From: an uncultured Bacteroidales bacterium
GTDB lineage: Bacteria > Bacteroidota > Bacteroidia > Bacteroidales > F082
Length of the DNA: 52,397 bases
Direction of reading: 5' to 3'
NCBI GenBank assembly: GCA_905234765.1
Contig: CAJOIF010000012.1
Coordinates: 1-52,397, forward strand
Positions 15,604 through 25,218 of the stretch are shown one piece after another. Numbering within the stretch: the first letter of the stretch is position 1; each line of letters begins with the position of its first letter. The position numbers were made by a program, and so were the translations under genes. The notes below the pieces were generated by a model, which saw only the letters and a list, made by a program, of their open reading frames with translations, did no database searches and was not told the DNA's origin.

Positions 15604-16137
15604 CTAAGGAATGAATGTGTTGGTGCTGTCGGGTTTTGGGGAAAACTGGCGGAAATGAAAAGTCTCGTTTATGTTCCCTTCATCTGTCACTTCTCCGTTT
15701 TCCATCCTATAATATCTCTGCAGGACAAAGGTGGTATCATTTAGGATGGTTCCTTCTTGAAAATAGCATTGAAACGGCCTTGTAGGCACCCAATAATTAA
15801 ACAAAATCCGATCATTTTCAATGTTGAACAATTTCCATGATAATTGACTATCATGAAAACGATTCTTGCCTACGAGTTCGTTTATTACATATTCATCAAC
15901 TTCTTGCAAGGAGTGGGATCCACTAGGTGGTCGAAACACAACGCCGTTCTTATAGAAGAAAGTAATTGTCCTAAAATAATCACCATCCTTTGTATAATAA
16001 TAGTACCCGTTGGTTCTAAGTTCATCGCCAGTATATGGTGTCTGTGGCAAGGTTAGTTCTTCATTTTCCAGCCATTTGGAGCAACCAGTCATACCTGTTA
16101 AAAGCATGACCATTATTATTAAAAACTTCATATTCAT
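15604..16137 (-). CDS. Lipoprotein, candidate immunity protein of the Rhs toxin (copy B)
   Basis: An exported lipoprotein of about 177 residues lying 20 nt downstream of the Rhs C-terminal toxin gene, where the immunity gene normally sits. MNMKFLIIMVMLLTGMTGC is the lipoprotein signal. The mature part starts SKWLENEELTLPQTPYTGDELRTNGYYYY and ends SPKPDSTNTFIP. It is a paralog of the lipoprotein at 17624-18202: both share the KW(L/F)..EELT, GxELxxNGYYY, FFYxNGV, NDTTF and C-terminal SPKPDSTNxFIP blocks. The start at 16137 (ATG) was preferred to a TTG at 16164, which lies in the toxin gene; 16131 is also possible. The immunity role is inference from position and paralogy. Confidence 0.78.
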   Translation of the reverse strand: MNMKFLIIMVMLLTGMTGCSKWLENEELTLPQTPYTGDELRTNGYYYYTKDGDYFRTITFFYKNGVVFRPPSGSHSLQEVDEYVINELVGKNRFHDSQLSWKLFNIENDRILFNYWVPTRPFQCYFQEGTILNDTTFVLQRYYRMENGEVTDEGNINETFHFRQFSPKPDSTNTFIP

Positions 16138-16157
16138 AATTAGATTATTTTTGGGTG

Positions 16158-17627
16158 TTACCAAATACGATAATATCCAAATTGAAAGTAGAATTTGTCT
16201 CCTCCCATCGCTTCGTATTCGGGAGTGCCTCGCAAATCCCTAAAATGAGGAGCATCTCCCCACTTCGTGTCGTGAAACCAATTCTGGATGCCACTGCGGA
16301 TACCTTCCGTATCGGCTCCGAAATTCAGCGGTCCAATACCAAAAGACAAAACCCCGTGTCGATACTTATCAGGATCATAAGGATTACCTTCTCCGGTGTA
16401 TGTTCCAAGTTTTCCTCCATACATATCAGTTGTGTATTCCCTTCGTTTTCCAGACGGACCAGGATCCCCAGTGAAGATAGCGTTATCTATACGAATTGCT
16501 CCGAGATTAATTCTTTGATAGCTCGTTCTGTACCTATCGCCTTGGTCACCCCACAAGTCATTGCTGATATCAACACCTGCAATTGAGGGTATTCCAATAC
16601 TTTTATTGCCTACGGTTTGGGTGAATTCACCTGATTCATAATGAGTTTTGCCCCAATGATAGACACCCAAGACGCTTTGCTCACTACCTTTACGATGCTC
16701 ATAACCACGATAACCGCCATAGTTTTTCCAATAATAGCTACTGCCTTGTTCCCATCGTTTTGCATAGGGCAAACTTTTAGGTATTCCGTATGAAATATTA
16801 AAACCTATACCTCGTTGATGGGTTCCATAACGAAAATCAATATTAAAAGCAATAGGAGATAATTGTTTTTGTATTTCATATCCCCCTTCACTAGTGGCAA
16901 ACTGCATGGGGAAACATGTCAAATTTGTGGTAGTAATTGATGTAAAAGCAAACTCTGCCGTCACCAGAACCGTGCTTGACAAGAAACCACCCGAAAGCAC
17001 ATCGGCCATGGCCCAATGCCACCATTTTTCGCCCGAAGGATCAACATAAACCAAGGGATTGTTCAAACAATACGAATACCTATTGAAACTTTGTGTATAG
17101 TCTGGGCTTTGCACATAGTTGTCCACCGAGAGGAAGCCGCTGGTGAAGGGGTCATACACTCGACCATTCATATTGATGAGGTCGAAATACGACAAATGTT
17201 CATGTCCGGTAAAGCCGCGGTCGAAAAGCAGCGAATCTGCTGGCTCCGTGCCTGTCGTGGTAAAGCGGTATGGTGTTCCCCATGCGTCATAGGCCACGTC
17301 TTGCTGTATGTTGGCGGTGTTGTCGGTAATCAGGGTCCAACTGCCCAAATGGTCGGGGTGTATGAAATAACGGTGGGAATAGGAATAATCCATGTCTTCT
17401 TGTATGCCAAAGACGCCCAAAGGACCATTGAGGTAGGTCAAAATGGTGGTGTCGGAGCCATTAATCACATACTCGCAGTTACCCACATACACTTTTTGTC
17501 TAAGGGTATCGCCATCGGTGTTGGTCTCGGCCATATGCATACGCTGGTGGTCGTAGCCGTATCCGTAGGTTAAGGCCACTCTTTTTTGTATTTTGCCATC
17601 GGTTTTCATGTTGTGCTTAGCCGTCAT
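16158..17627 (-). CDS. Rhs C-terminal module with polymorphic toxin type 23-like tip
   Basis: A 489-residue protein with only the end of an Rhs repeat protein: TYGYGYDHQRM and core motifs YFIHPDHLGSWTLITD, YDAWGTPYRF, FTGHEHLSYFDLINMNGRVYDP and NPLVYVDPSGE (about residue 200), the usual boundary before a variable tip. The remaining 290 residues form the tip. GDQGDRYRTSYQRINLGAI, a YTGEGNPYDPDKYRHGVL stretch, FGADTEGIRSGIQNWFHD and the final YFQFGYYRIW resemble the bacterial toxin 23 family (no search run). There is no signal peptide or long Rhs shell, so this looks like an orphan C-terminal cassette rather than a full effector. Its ATG overlaps the upstream lipoprotein stop (ATGA). A paralogous lipoprotein follows 20 nt after it. 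Confidence 0.82.
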   Translation of the reverse strand: MTAKHNMKTDGKIQKRVALTYGYGYDHQRMHMAETNTDGDTLRQKVYVGNCEYVINGSDTTILTYLNGPLGVFGIQEDMDYSYSHRYFIHPDHLGSWTLITDNTANIQQDVAYDAWGTPYRFTTTGTEPADSLLFDRGFTGHEHLSYFDLINMNGRVYDPFTSGFLSVDNYVQSPDYTQSFNRYSYCLNNPLVYVDPSGEKWWHWAMADVLSGGFLSSTVLVTAEFAFTSITTTNLTCFPMQFATSEGGYEIQKQLSPIAFNIDFRYGTHQRGIGFNISYGIPKSLPYAKRWEQGSSYYWKNYGGYRGYEHRKGSEQSVLGVYHWGKTHYESGEFTQTVGNKSIGIPSIAGVDISNDLWGDQGDRYRTSYQRINLGAIRIDNAIFTGDPGPSGKRREYTTDMYGGKLGTYTGEGNPYDPDKYRHGVLSFGIGPLNFGADTEGIRSGIQNWFHDTKWGDAPHFRDLRGTPEYEAMGGDKFYFQFGYYRIW

Positions 17628-18202
17628 GGGATAAAAACATTGGTGCTGTCGGGTTTGGGAGAGAAAGCGTGGAAATGGAACACATCGTTCCTTTCGTACA
17701 TCTCCCCGTGATGTGGATATTCACTTTTGGTAATCCTAAAAGTTGTGTCGTTTATGATGTTGCCTGAAAAGCGGAGCACAGGAAATCCTCCTTCTGCCAT
17801 GACCCATCTTTCAAACACAATACTATCATCATGTATTTTGAACAAGCCCCACCTTCTTTTGTTGGTTTTAATAAAATTCAAAAAAGTCTCCGAAATAAAC
17901 CATTCATCGTATTTTTCAAGATCGTCGTCCAAAGTGTCTGTCCCTATACCGTATAGCATCACACCGTTTCTGTAAAAAAAATAAGTTTTCCCTATCACAC
18001 CTTCTTTCTCATGGTAATAATATCCGTTTAATTTCAACTCAGTACCATTGTAAGATTGCCTAACTATTGTTAGTTCTTCATCTTTGAACCATTTCTTGCA
18101 ACCGCTAAAGAAAAGAAGAACGGCTGCTATTATAAAGGCATTTGGGTGATATTTACTAGTGTTTTTCATTATTTTTACCGTTGATATTTTTATTCTATTC
18201 AT
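17624..18202 (-). CDS. Lipoprotein, candidate orphan immunity protein (copy A)
   Basis: A 192-residue exported lipoprotein (181 if the inner ATG at 18169 is used) with a signal ending LLFFSGC. It is a paralog of the lipoprotein at 15604-16137 and ends with the same SPKPDSTNVFIP tail; KKWFKDEELTIVRQSYNGTELKLNGYYY and FFYRNGVMLYG align with the other copy. It lies directly before the Rhs toxin module with an ATGA overlap. In Rhs loci, displaced toxin-immunity cassettes often leave old immunity genes upstream, so this may guard against an earlier tip, or the pair may act together. Being lipoproteins, both would act in the periplasm, implying a toxin that arrives there. Function is inferred. Confidence 0.75.
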   Translation of the reverse strand: MNRIKISTVKIMKNTSKYHPNAFIIAAVLLFFSGCKKWFKDEELTIVRQSYNGTELKLNGYYYHEKEGVIGKTYFFYRNGVMLYGIGTDTLDDDLEKYDEWFISETFLNFIKTNKRRWGLFKIHDDSIVFERWVMAEGGFPVLRFSGNIINDTTFRITKSEYPHHGEMYERNDVFHFHAFSPKPDSTNVFIP

Positions 18203-18372
18203 TATAATCTACCATAATGTGTTACCAGTAGAAGTGCCATAATAAAAATAGAAGCGAGGATCAATGTCCAAAACTTTAAAATTGCTTTTCATTTTGCGAT
18301 TTTGGCTATAATATTTGCAATGTTAATTTTGAATGGCGGTGATACGAATTAACCCTTCTGTTTCCGTTCCAA

Positions 18373-20100
18373 TTAATTCTTACCGAGTTTCCGCAGTATG
18401 GCGTTGTAGTGCTGGTTAAAGGTCTCGTCGGGCTCCTTCAGCAGCTGCATGGCTTTTTTCATGTGTTTCTCCGCTTCCTTGTAGTCGCCTTTCATGTAGA
18501 GCACCCAGGCATGAGTGTCCAAATAGGTCGGATTGTTAGGCTCTGCGGTGATGGCTTTGGTCGACATTTCAAGGGCCTTGTCCAAGTCTTGGTTTTTCAC
18601 TGCGAGATAAAAGGCATAGTTGTTAAGCACCAAAACGTTATTAGGGTCGTTGCGTAGTGTGCGCTCATAGGCACCGAAAGCCTTTTCTTCATCATTTACC
18701 TCGTAATAAAGGTCACCCAAAAACGCATCGAAGTTGGCCATCTGCAGTTTGTCGGAGGTGTATCTCCTCCCCTTTTCAAGATACATGATGGCCTCATCGT
18801 TGTTTTTCAATACGGCATTCGAAACACCCGCATACCAGTAGAAAACAGGCTGCATGGGATAGTATTTCAAGGCCGCTATGGCGTGGTCACGCACGGCTTC
18901 GTTTTCGCTGAGTCGCGACTCGCTGATGATGAGATTCTGCCAAGAATAGAAATCAGAACTGTCGATGGCAAGCGATTGTTGATACATCGCTTTGGATTTC
19001 GTGGCATCCTCTTTCATCATGTAATACGAGCCGAGTATCAGATAGCCGAGCTTGTTGTCAGGATAGGTTTCGACGAAGGCCTCCCCGCATTGTCGTGCTT
19101 GCTCGTTGATTTGACTTGAATTCTGGTTTTTGTCGATCCAATAGTCGTAGATGTTGGTCTTGGTGTTGAGGTCCAGGTTCTTGTTGCGGATGGTGGCCAA
19201 CAGCTCGTTGAAGGCCTTGTCCTTGTCACCTTTGTTTTCGTAGAACTCCAACAGCGAGATGTTGATATAAGGGTCGTTTGGATTCAATTCCTTGATTTTC
19301 TCATAGAGTTTCAAGGCTTCCTTCTCTTTGCCGACCTCGGTGTATACCTGAGCCAACATGCTGTAATAACGTGGGTTTTCGGGGTCGTCAGCGATTACTT
19401 TTTCCAGCTCGGAGATAAGTTTCTTGTTGTTGCCTTGTCTTTTGTAAATCCCCAGCCTTTGCTCTGTAATGATCTCGTTTGTCCCGATTTGTTCTTCCAG
19501 AAGCTCCATCTTTTTCAATGCCTTGTCGTAATCTTCAGTGACGAGGTAGGTATCGATGAGGTCGCTGAGCATCTCGAGGTCTTCTGGATATTTGGCAGTC
19601 AGGCCTTCGTAGAGTTTGGCGAAGTCTTCGTATTGCTCGAAGTTGCGGTAAAACATGCCAAGGCGCATTTGGTACCATTTGTTCTCGGGGTCGATTTCGG
19701 CGGCACGTTGAATCATGTTGAAGGCATCCTCTATGCGTCCGGCATTATAGTATTGCTCGCTCAACTCGTACATTGAGGCGGCATCGTCGGGCAAGTAGTT
19801 CAATGCTTGCTCGAAATTGCGGATGGCACCTTCGGTGTCTTCACGGTACTTGCTTTGAAGACCGTCGGAAAAGTAGGTGGCGTTTTTGCGTTTGTCTGGT
19901 AATTCCCGAAATACCGAGCCAGGGACCTGGGCTATTAGACCCGAGCAAAAATATAAGAACAATAAGAGGACCAATGATCTTTTACCGTCATGGCGGAGGC
20001 ACATCCGCCATCTCCCAAACACAAGGGAGAAAACTCCTTGCTTGGGAGATTGCGGGTCAAGCCCGCAATGACGGTTAGGATTATGATGTTTTTTTTTCAT
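18373..20100 (-). CDS. TPR-repeat protein with palindrome-extended signal peptide
   Basis: An exported protein of about 575 residues made almost wholly of tetratricopeptide repeats (for example ALNYLPDDAASMYELSEQYYNAGRIEDAF, AAEIDPENKWYQMRLGMFYRN, TEVGKEKEALKLYEKIKELNPNDP), a scaffold for protein contacts, perhaps at the periplasmic face. The start at 20100 is the first ATG after the dUTPase stop. The signal peptide is odd: MKKKHHNPN, then about 30 residues encoded by a 92-bp dispersed palindrome (RHCGLDPQSPK...), then KRSLVLLLFLYFCSGLIAQ. Removing the repeat gives a normal signal peptide. An ATG inside the repeat (MCLRHDGKRS...) would also give a normal one. The gene follows dut by 13 nt. 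Confidence 0.88.
   Translation of the reverse strand: MKKKHHNPNRHCGLDPQSPKQGVFSLVFGRWRMCLRHDGKRSLVLLLFLYFCSGLIAQVPGSVFRELPDKRKNATYFSDGLQSKYREDTEGAIRNFEQALNYLPDDAASMYELSEQYYNAGRIEDAFNMIQRAAEIDPENKWYQMRLGMFYRNFEQYEDFAKLYEGLTAKYPEDLEMLSDLIDTYLVTEDYDKALKKMELLEEQIGTNEIITEQRLGIYKRQGNNKKLISELEKVIADDPENPRYYSMLAQVYTEVGKEKEALKLYEKIKELNPNDPYINISLLEFYENKGDKDKAFNELLATIRNKNLDLNTKTNIYDYWIDKNQNSSQINEQARQCGEAFVETYPDNKLGYLILGSYYMMKEDATKSKAMYQQSLAIDSSDFYSWQNLIISESRLSENEAVRDHAIAALKYYPMQPVFYWYAGVSNAVLKNNDEAIMYLEKGRRYTSDKLQMANFDAFLGDLYYEVNDEEKAFGAYERTLRNDPNNVLVLNNYAFYLAVKNQDLDKALEMSTKAITAEPNNPTYLDTHAWVLYMKGDYKEAEKHMKKAMQLLKEPDETFNQHYNAILRKLGKN
19984..20075. repeat. 92-bp cloverleaf-like palindromic element, copy 1 (inside TPR gene)
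   Basis: The ends ACCGTCAT (19984-19991) and ATGACGGT (20068-20075) pair and enclose three hairpins: GGCGGA/TCCGCC, ATCTCCCAA/TTGGGAGAT with a long loop, and TGCGGG/CCCGCA. A second copy of exactly the same length is at 50257-50348. Between copies the stems are nearly identical, but the 23-nt loop of the central hairpin differs. It lies in frame inside the TPR gene's signal peptide region. Confidence 0.9.
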
Positions 20101-20113
20101 AATAGTAGTGTTA

Positions 20114-20551
20114 TCAGTTTTTTCCGGTGTGACCAAAGCCGCCAGCACCACGTTCCGTCTCCGATAGCGTTTCCACCTGCACAGTCCCGGCTTGTTCGCA
20201 TTTGGCAAAGACCATCTGTGCGATACGGTCACCGCTGTTGATGACAAACGCCTTGTCCGATAGATTGATCAGGATGACGCAGACCTGTCCCCGGTAGTCC
20301 GCATCCACGGTACCAGGGCTGTTGAGCACGGTGATGCCACTCTTGATGGCTAGGCCGCTGCGCGGACGCACCTGCCCTTCGTAGCCTTCTGGGATTTCCA
20401 TGTAAAGACCTGTTGGTACCAAGGCACGTTGCATAGGTTCAAGGGTGATGGGGCCTTCGGGCAGATAGGCACGGAGATCCATACCTGCCGAGTTTACGGT
20501 CTCGTAGGCAGGCAAGGGATTATTGGATTGGTTGACGATTTTAACTTTCAT
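20114..20551 (-). CDS. dut: Deoxyuridine 5'-triphosphate nucleotidohydrolase (dUTPase)
   Basis: Hydrolyses dUTP to dUMP and pyrophosphate in the cytoplasm, keeping uracil out of DNA and feeding thymidylate synthesis. All five motifs are visible in 145 residues: [10 protein letters not shown] (about 21-30), [12 protein letters not shown] (about 62-73), [11 protein letters not shown] (about 80-90), GDRIAQMVF (about 107-115) and the C-terminal [11 protein letters not shown] (about 133-143) that closes over the active site. Length is typical of the trimeric enzyme. It starts 2 nt after the flippase stop and is followed 13 nt on by the TPR gene, an operon order that I recall as common in Bacteroidota. 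Confidence 0.97.
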   Translation of the reverse strand: MKVKIVNQSNNPLPAYETVNSAGMDLRAYLPEGPITLEPMQRALVPTGLYMEIPEGYEGQVRPRSGLAIKSGITVLNSPGTVDADYRGQVCVILINLSDKAFVINSGDRIAQMVFAKCEQAGTVQVETLSETERGAGGFGHTGKN

Positions 20552-20553
20552 AA

Positions 20554-22059
20554 TTATTTCTTTTTCAATATTTTACTATTTACAACATACATAACACCTT
20601 TCACCAAATCCTTCTCTCTCCAGCAAATAAAGGCGAAAAACGCTAACAACAGCCCCGTGTTGACCACCAAAGTCCAAGCGGTGCTGTCGATGTTGATATA
20701 CTTTTGTGCATAATACAAAGCCATGGCGACAGCAAAGTACATGAAAGCGGATTTTAGGTTATAAGGTATCGGGGCTTTCTTTTGTCCGACGAAATACGAC
20801 AACACCATGCAAGTGCCATAGCCTGCAAAGCCGCCCCAAGCACAAGCCATGTAGCCGTATTTGGGTACGAAGATGAAGTTGATGGCAAGCAGTACCGCGC
20901 ATCCGATAGCAGAAAATATGGCGCCCCACCATGTCTCGTCGATGAGCTTGTACCAGAACGAGAGGTTGAAATAAATGCCCATGAAAATCTCGGCCATCAT
21001 CACAATAGGCACAACACGCAGGCCTTCCCAATAGTCGGATTTAATGATGTGCCGCAAAATAGGCATATACATTACCACGGCAAGAAACGCCAGCAGCGTG
21101 AAGATGATGAAATACTTCATCACTTTTGCTTGGGTTTCTTTGTCAGCCGTGTCACGCTTGCCACCGAATACGAAAGGTTCATAGGCATAACGGAAGGCTT
21201 GTGTAATCATGGCCATAATCATGGCAATTTTCACACAGGCACCATAAATGCCCAATTGCACATCTCCCTCTTCGCCAGGAACAATGAAGCGATAACAGAT
21301 TTTGTCCGCAACTTGGTTGAGAATTCCAGCCAAACCTAAAAGCAGCAAAGGCCAGGTGTATTTTAGCATCTGCTTCAACAGATTGCGGTCGATGCCAAAG
21401 CGCAACTTCTTGATCTCGGGGAGAAAACCTAAAGTGATCAACCCCGTGCAAATCAGGTTGACGATGAAGATATACCCAACTTGATAGCTGTTTTCGTACC
21501 AACCCATCAGGGCAGGATGGCTTTCTTTCAGACTTGGTGCAACCAAGAAAATAAACAGGTTCAGTCCGATGTTGAGGAAGATGAATAACAGTTTTAGGGC
21601 AGCGAATTTGATAGGACGGTTTTCATAGCGCAGGCGGGCAAACAAGATGGCTTGGAAGGCATCCAAGGCCACGATGATGGCCATGATTTCCACAAACTCG
21701 GGATGGCTGGCATAATGCAAGGCGCTAGAGATGGGCTTCAGGAAAACGCTGACCAGAATCACGAATACCAGAGAAACCAAACCTACCGCCAAACCAGAGG
21801 TCGAAAAGGCTTTGTTTGGGTCGACACCTTCCTTGTTGGAGAAACGGAAGAAGGTGGTCTCCATGCCGAAAGTCAGGATAACCAAAAGCAAGGCAGTATA
21901 GGCATATAGGTTGGTGACGATGCCATAGCCACCCGATTCTGCTGCGATTTTGTAGGTATACAACGGCACGAGCAGATAGTTCAAAAACCTGCCAATGATG
22001 CTGCTTAAGCCATAGATTGCAGTTTGCTTCGCCAGTGATCCTAATCTGTTTTCTGCCAT
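20554..22059 (-). CDS. Polysaccharide flippase (Wzx/MATE-like, MVF superfamily)
   Basis: An inner-membrane protein of 501 residues with about 12-14 hydrophobic segments, of the oligosaccharide flippase type that moves lipid-linked sugars across the membrane. The N-terminus [31 protein letters not shown] is typical (positively charged first loop, then helix 1), followed by [12 protein letters not shown] in helix 2-3. It could serve the polysaccharide genes at the left of the window, but it is 18 kb away and in an operon with dut and a TPR gene, so its own substrate is unknown. ATG at 22059. A possible promoter box TATTTTTG is at 22085-22092 on the minus strand. Confidence 0.9.
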   Translation of the reverse strand: MAENRLGSLAKQTAIYGLSSIIGRFLNYLLVPLYTYKIAAESGGYGIVTNLYAYTALLLVILTFGMETTFFRFSNKEGVDPNKAFSTSGLAVGLVSLVFVILVSVFLKPISSALHYASHPEFVEIMAIIVALDAFQAILFARLRYENRPIKFAALKLLFIFLNIGLNLFIFLVAPSLKESHPALMGWYENSYQVGYIFIVNLICTGLITLGFLPEIKKLRFGIDRNLLKQMLKYTWPLLLLGLAGILNQVADKICYRFIVPGEEGDVQLGIYGACVKIAMIMAMITQAFRYAYEPFVFGGKRDTADKETQAKVMKYFIIFTLLAFLAVVMYMPILRHIIKSDYWEGLRVVPIVMMAEIFMGIYFNLSFWYKLIDETWWGAIFSAIGCAVLLAINFIFVPKYGYMACAWGGFAGYGTCMVLSYFVGQKKAPIPYNLKSAFMYFAVAMALYYAQKYINIDSTAWTLVVNTGLLLAFFAFICWREKDLVKGVMYVVNSKILKKK

Positions 22060-22116
22060 GGGGTTTGGTTTGTTTTCAGTAACGCAAAAATAGGAATTAT
22101 TGTTGTATTATTCGGT

Positions 22117-25107
22117 TCAACTTTTTGGGAGTGTGATGAAAAACTCAGCCCCCTCTCCTTCTTGGCTTTCAAAGGAAATTGTTCCTCCGGCAGATTGCAC
22201 AATATTGTATGTCAGAGAAAGGCCTACGCCAGAGCCACCTGTCTTGGTGGTGAAGTTGGGCAGGAAAATGCGACTCTTATCCTCTTCCTTGATGCCCTTG
22301 CCGTTGTCCTTGACGCTGATGACAAATGTTGTTTCAGTGGATTGCAGACCCACATCGATTTTTCCGTTTTCCTTTGAGCCAATGGCTTGGGTGGCGTTTT
22401 TCACAAGGTTGCCGACCGCACTGTTCAAGTTGGTCTTATCTCCATTGTAAATATGGTCTTTCGTCTTGTCGTAGAGATAAGTGAATGTGATGTTTTCCTT
22501 GTTGTCATACAGGTTCACCACATTGCCGACCAAATCTGCTAAATCCAACGGCTGTGGGTGGTTTTCTGGCAGCTTGGCATAACGCGAGAATGAGGATGCA
22601 ATATCAGAGAGAGCATCGATTTGCTCGATCAAAGTGTTGGCGGTGCGTTCTGTCTGTTCAGGAGTGGCCTTGCCGTTCTCGATGTTACGTTGCAACATTT
22701 GCACGCTGAGGCGCATGGGCGTAAGAGAATTCTTGATTTCATGTGCCACCTGCCTTGCCACGTCGCGCCATGCCGACTCTGCAGTGGTGCGTTTCAGCTC
22801 TGCGGCGCTCTTCTCCAACTCCACGATGAGTTGGTTGTATTGCTTGACCAGAGCCCCGATTTCGTCATTGCGTTTCCATTCGATGGGTTCGTTCTTTTGG
22901 TCAATCTTGATATCGCCCAACTTGTTTTGAATCAACGACAACGGCCGCGTCAGTTTCTTTGTGATGCCAATGACGAAAATCAAGGCCAAACCTAGCAATA
23001 CCAACATAATATTGACATAGGTGAGCCTGAAATCGTTGAGTTCTTTCTTTAGGTCGGTCTCACTTGAAAAATAGGGTGTGTTCAGATATGCCAAGGTGCC
23101 GCCTTGAGCATTCGTAATGGGTAGGTATGCCGACTCGTAAACACCTTTGCCCAGCTGTTCTTTGTGGGTGTAGTACAAGGCTTTGTTTCTGAACATATTT
23201 TGGTATGCTTGGGCATTCATGATTGGGGCTTGGAGCGTGAGTTCATAAATCTCAGGCCTAGTCGTTGCAATCAGTTTTCCGTCGAGGCTGTAAAGGTTGA
23301 GTTCGGTGAAGAATGTGTTGGCATAGTGTTGCATAACCTCCGTCCAAGTGTCTCTTGAGGCGTTTCCTATCAGGTTTTCGAAGTCAACGTTATTCTGCAT
23401 CTCCAACGCGAGGGTTCGTGTTGTCTCATATTGAGCCGACATCGTTTTTTTGTTGTATAGACTTCGCATGTAAATCACAGACACAGGGCCGATAGCGAGA
23501 AATGCAAAACCCAAGGTGACAAAAATCACTGTTTGCATCCTCTGTCTGAAACTACGGTCCTTCCAAGGTTTCTGTTTTTTGGGCTTCAGCAACCAGTAAA
23601 TAAAGAGATAAGGAATCAATAATCCCAGGAAGAACAAAGCGAAAGGTCCGGTTATTTCAGACCAGCCTTTTCTTGGAGTGCTGATGATGAGCACGTTGTT
23701 TTCTGCGTTGTTTTTTGTGTAGTGTTTGTATTTGTCAACGTATGTGAATCCGTGGTCTTTAACGCTGATGTCTTTCAGGAAATTGGGATAGATGTATTTT
23801 CCGTATTTGTAGACGAGCACATTGTCGCGGTAACTTGCCACAGAATAATCGTATGGTTTCTCGCTATTTTGTTCTTGCAATAGCCTAGGAAATCCAAATC
23901 CCTCTGGCGCAATGGGGTTATAAAACTCGAAATAGAGCGTACGTTGTTGCAAAGTGTCGCTTGAACGCACTTTAATTCTCGCCAGGTAATTGGGGTCAAG
24001 GGTGTTGTAATCCATGAAAAACAGTCCATCCCCTACCCTTTTTTGACTGTTTTTGGCTAGCTTTTCAAGGAAATAGTCGTCGCAATTGGCAACAGTATCC
24101 TCGGGTTGAATGTCAATGTATTCATCAGGAGCGCAGATGGTCAGTGTTACCTGGTAATCTTTCATTGTTTCATCGAACAGGAACGCTTTGGAATAGCCAA
24201 GTACCACATCAGCAAGCACATTGCTTTCGGCAAAAATGATGTCATGAAATGCCGAATCGTTTTTGATATCTTCGACGAACTGTTGAAATGCGTTTTCGAA
24301 GTCTAGGTCACGTTTAAGTAACAGGTGTTCGGCCATGGCTTCCATCTCCGCATTTTCTTTCTTGCGGTTGTGGTCGTAATAGAAATAGGTGGCAGCGATG
24401 GCAATGAGAAGAATGGCTGCTATACCATATTCAACTTTGAACTTTTGGTAGTTTTTTGTCGTTCGATTTCGCGGGATTAATAAGACTGTGGCGATGATGA
24501 TTAATAGAAATGTCAAACCACAAACAATTATCCAGGCAAGTTTGCTTAGTTTTGTTGGTGTTCCAATTTGACAGTTGATCAGCTTCTTACCATTGCTGGA
24601 ATAGATTTCATATCCTTCATCATTGTTAAATTGCATTTTGCCGTCGATGAGTCCGTGGAAAGGCAAAAATTTGTTTTCGAAAAAGTTGTTTTCCAAGCGA
24701 TATGTCGTGTTGATCAGCTTGAAAACGTAATAGTTGAGGTTACCTTTATTGAAGGTACGGACATAATAATCACCTGTGAGCAGGTTACAGATGGTGTCAT
24801 TATTGGGATGTACTTTTCTTCTGATCAGTTTTGGTCCTACAAGGTTGTTGTTCCAATACAACAGTGAGTCGTTGTGGAAAACGTACAATCCGACTTCTGC
24901 CTGGTCATACTGGTGGTAGTTGGCGTTGTTGTCGATCAGACCTTGGATGTTTTTTTCCACCTCCTTTACGGAGTGTTGGACCAACTTGGCACAAATCTCT
25001 TGTTTTTTGAGACAGAGGGTAACCGCCCCGGCTGCAGCCAACACTATTGCTGCCAGGATGAGCATCAGCCAGCCAAAAGTCTTTCTGTTTTTTGTGTTTT
25101 TGTCCAC
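22117..25107 (-). CDS. Large membrane sensor histidine kinase (NtrY-like)
   Basis: A 996-residue sensor kinase. It has a membrane helix near the N-terminus (about 12-32), an extracytoplasmic region, further helices near 195, 230 and 510-550, another sensing loop, and a helix near 705 leading into a HAMP segment (KKLTRPLSLIQNKL). The kinase core follows: H-box VAHEIKNSLTPMRLS with His near 789, N-box NLVKNATQAI, G1 DNGKGI and G2 GGSGVGLSL. The ATP-binding C-terminus is complete. No response regulator gene lies beside it, so its partner is elsewhere. The start is GTG at 25107, since no ATG precedes the first helix; this is uncertain. The signal sensed cannot be told. Confidence 0.9.
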   Translation of the reverse strand: MDKNTKNRKTFGWLMLILAAIVLAAAGAVTLCLKKQEICAKLVQHSVKEVEKNIQGLIDNNANYHQYDQAEVGLYVFHNDSLLYWNNNLVGPKLIRRKVHPNNDTICNLLTGDYYVRTFNKGNLNYYVFKLINTTYRLENNFFENKFLPFHGLIDGKMQFNNDEGYEIYSSNGKKLINCQIGTPTKLSKLAWIIVCGLTFLLIIIATVLLIPRNRTTKNYQKFKVEYGIAAILLIAIAATYFYYDHNRKKENAEMEAMAEHLLLKRDLDFENAFQQFVEDIKNDSAFHDIIFAESNVLADVVLGYSKAFLFDETMKDYQVTLTICAPDEYIDIQPEDTVANCDDYFLEKLAKNSQKRVGDGLFFMDYNTLDPNYLARIKVRSSDTLQQRTLYFEFYNPIAPEGFGFPRLLQEQNSEKPYDYSVASYRDNVLVYKYGKYIYPNFLKDISVKDHGFTYVDKYKHYTKNNAENNVLIISTPRKGWSEITGPFALFFLGLLIPYLFIYWLLKPKKQKPWKDRSFRQRMQTVIFVTLGFAFLAIGPVSVIYMRSLYNKKTMSAQYETTRTLALEMQNNVDFENLIGNASRDTWTEVMQHYANTFFTELNLYSLDGKLIATTRPEIYELTLQAPIMNAQAYQNMFRNKALYYTHKEQLGKGVYESAYLPITNAQGGTLAYLNTPYFSSETDLKKELNDFRLTYVNIMLVLLGLALIFVIGITKKLTRPLSLIQNKLGDIKIDQKNEPIEWKRNDEIGALVKQYNQLIVELEKSAAELKRTTAESAWRDVARQVAHEIKNSLTPMRLSVQMLQRNIENGKATPEQTERTANTLIEQIDALSDIASSFSRYAKLPENHPQPLDLADLVGNVVNLYDNKENITFTYLYDKTKDHIYNGDKTNLNSAVGNLVKNATQAIGSKENGKIDVGLQSTETTFVISVKDNGKGIKEEDKSRIFLPNFTTKTGGSGVGLSLTYNIVQSAGGTISFESQEGEGAEFFITLPKS

Positions 25108-25218
25108 CGCTTTGCTATTTTATTGTGAACTAATCATTTACAAAACATTCTCTCTATTGCGATTTTTTGCCATGTCTTATCTCGTCAACCTTTTTCCTCT
25201 AAAAATGCCTTAAACGCC

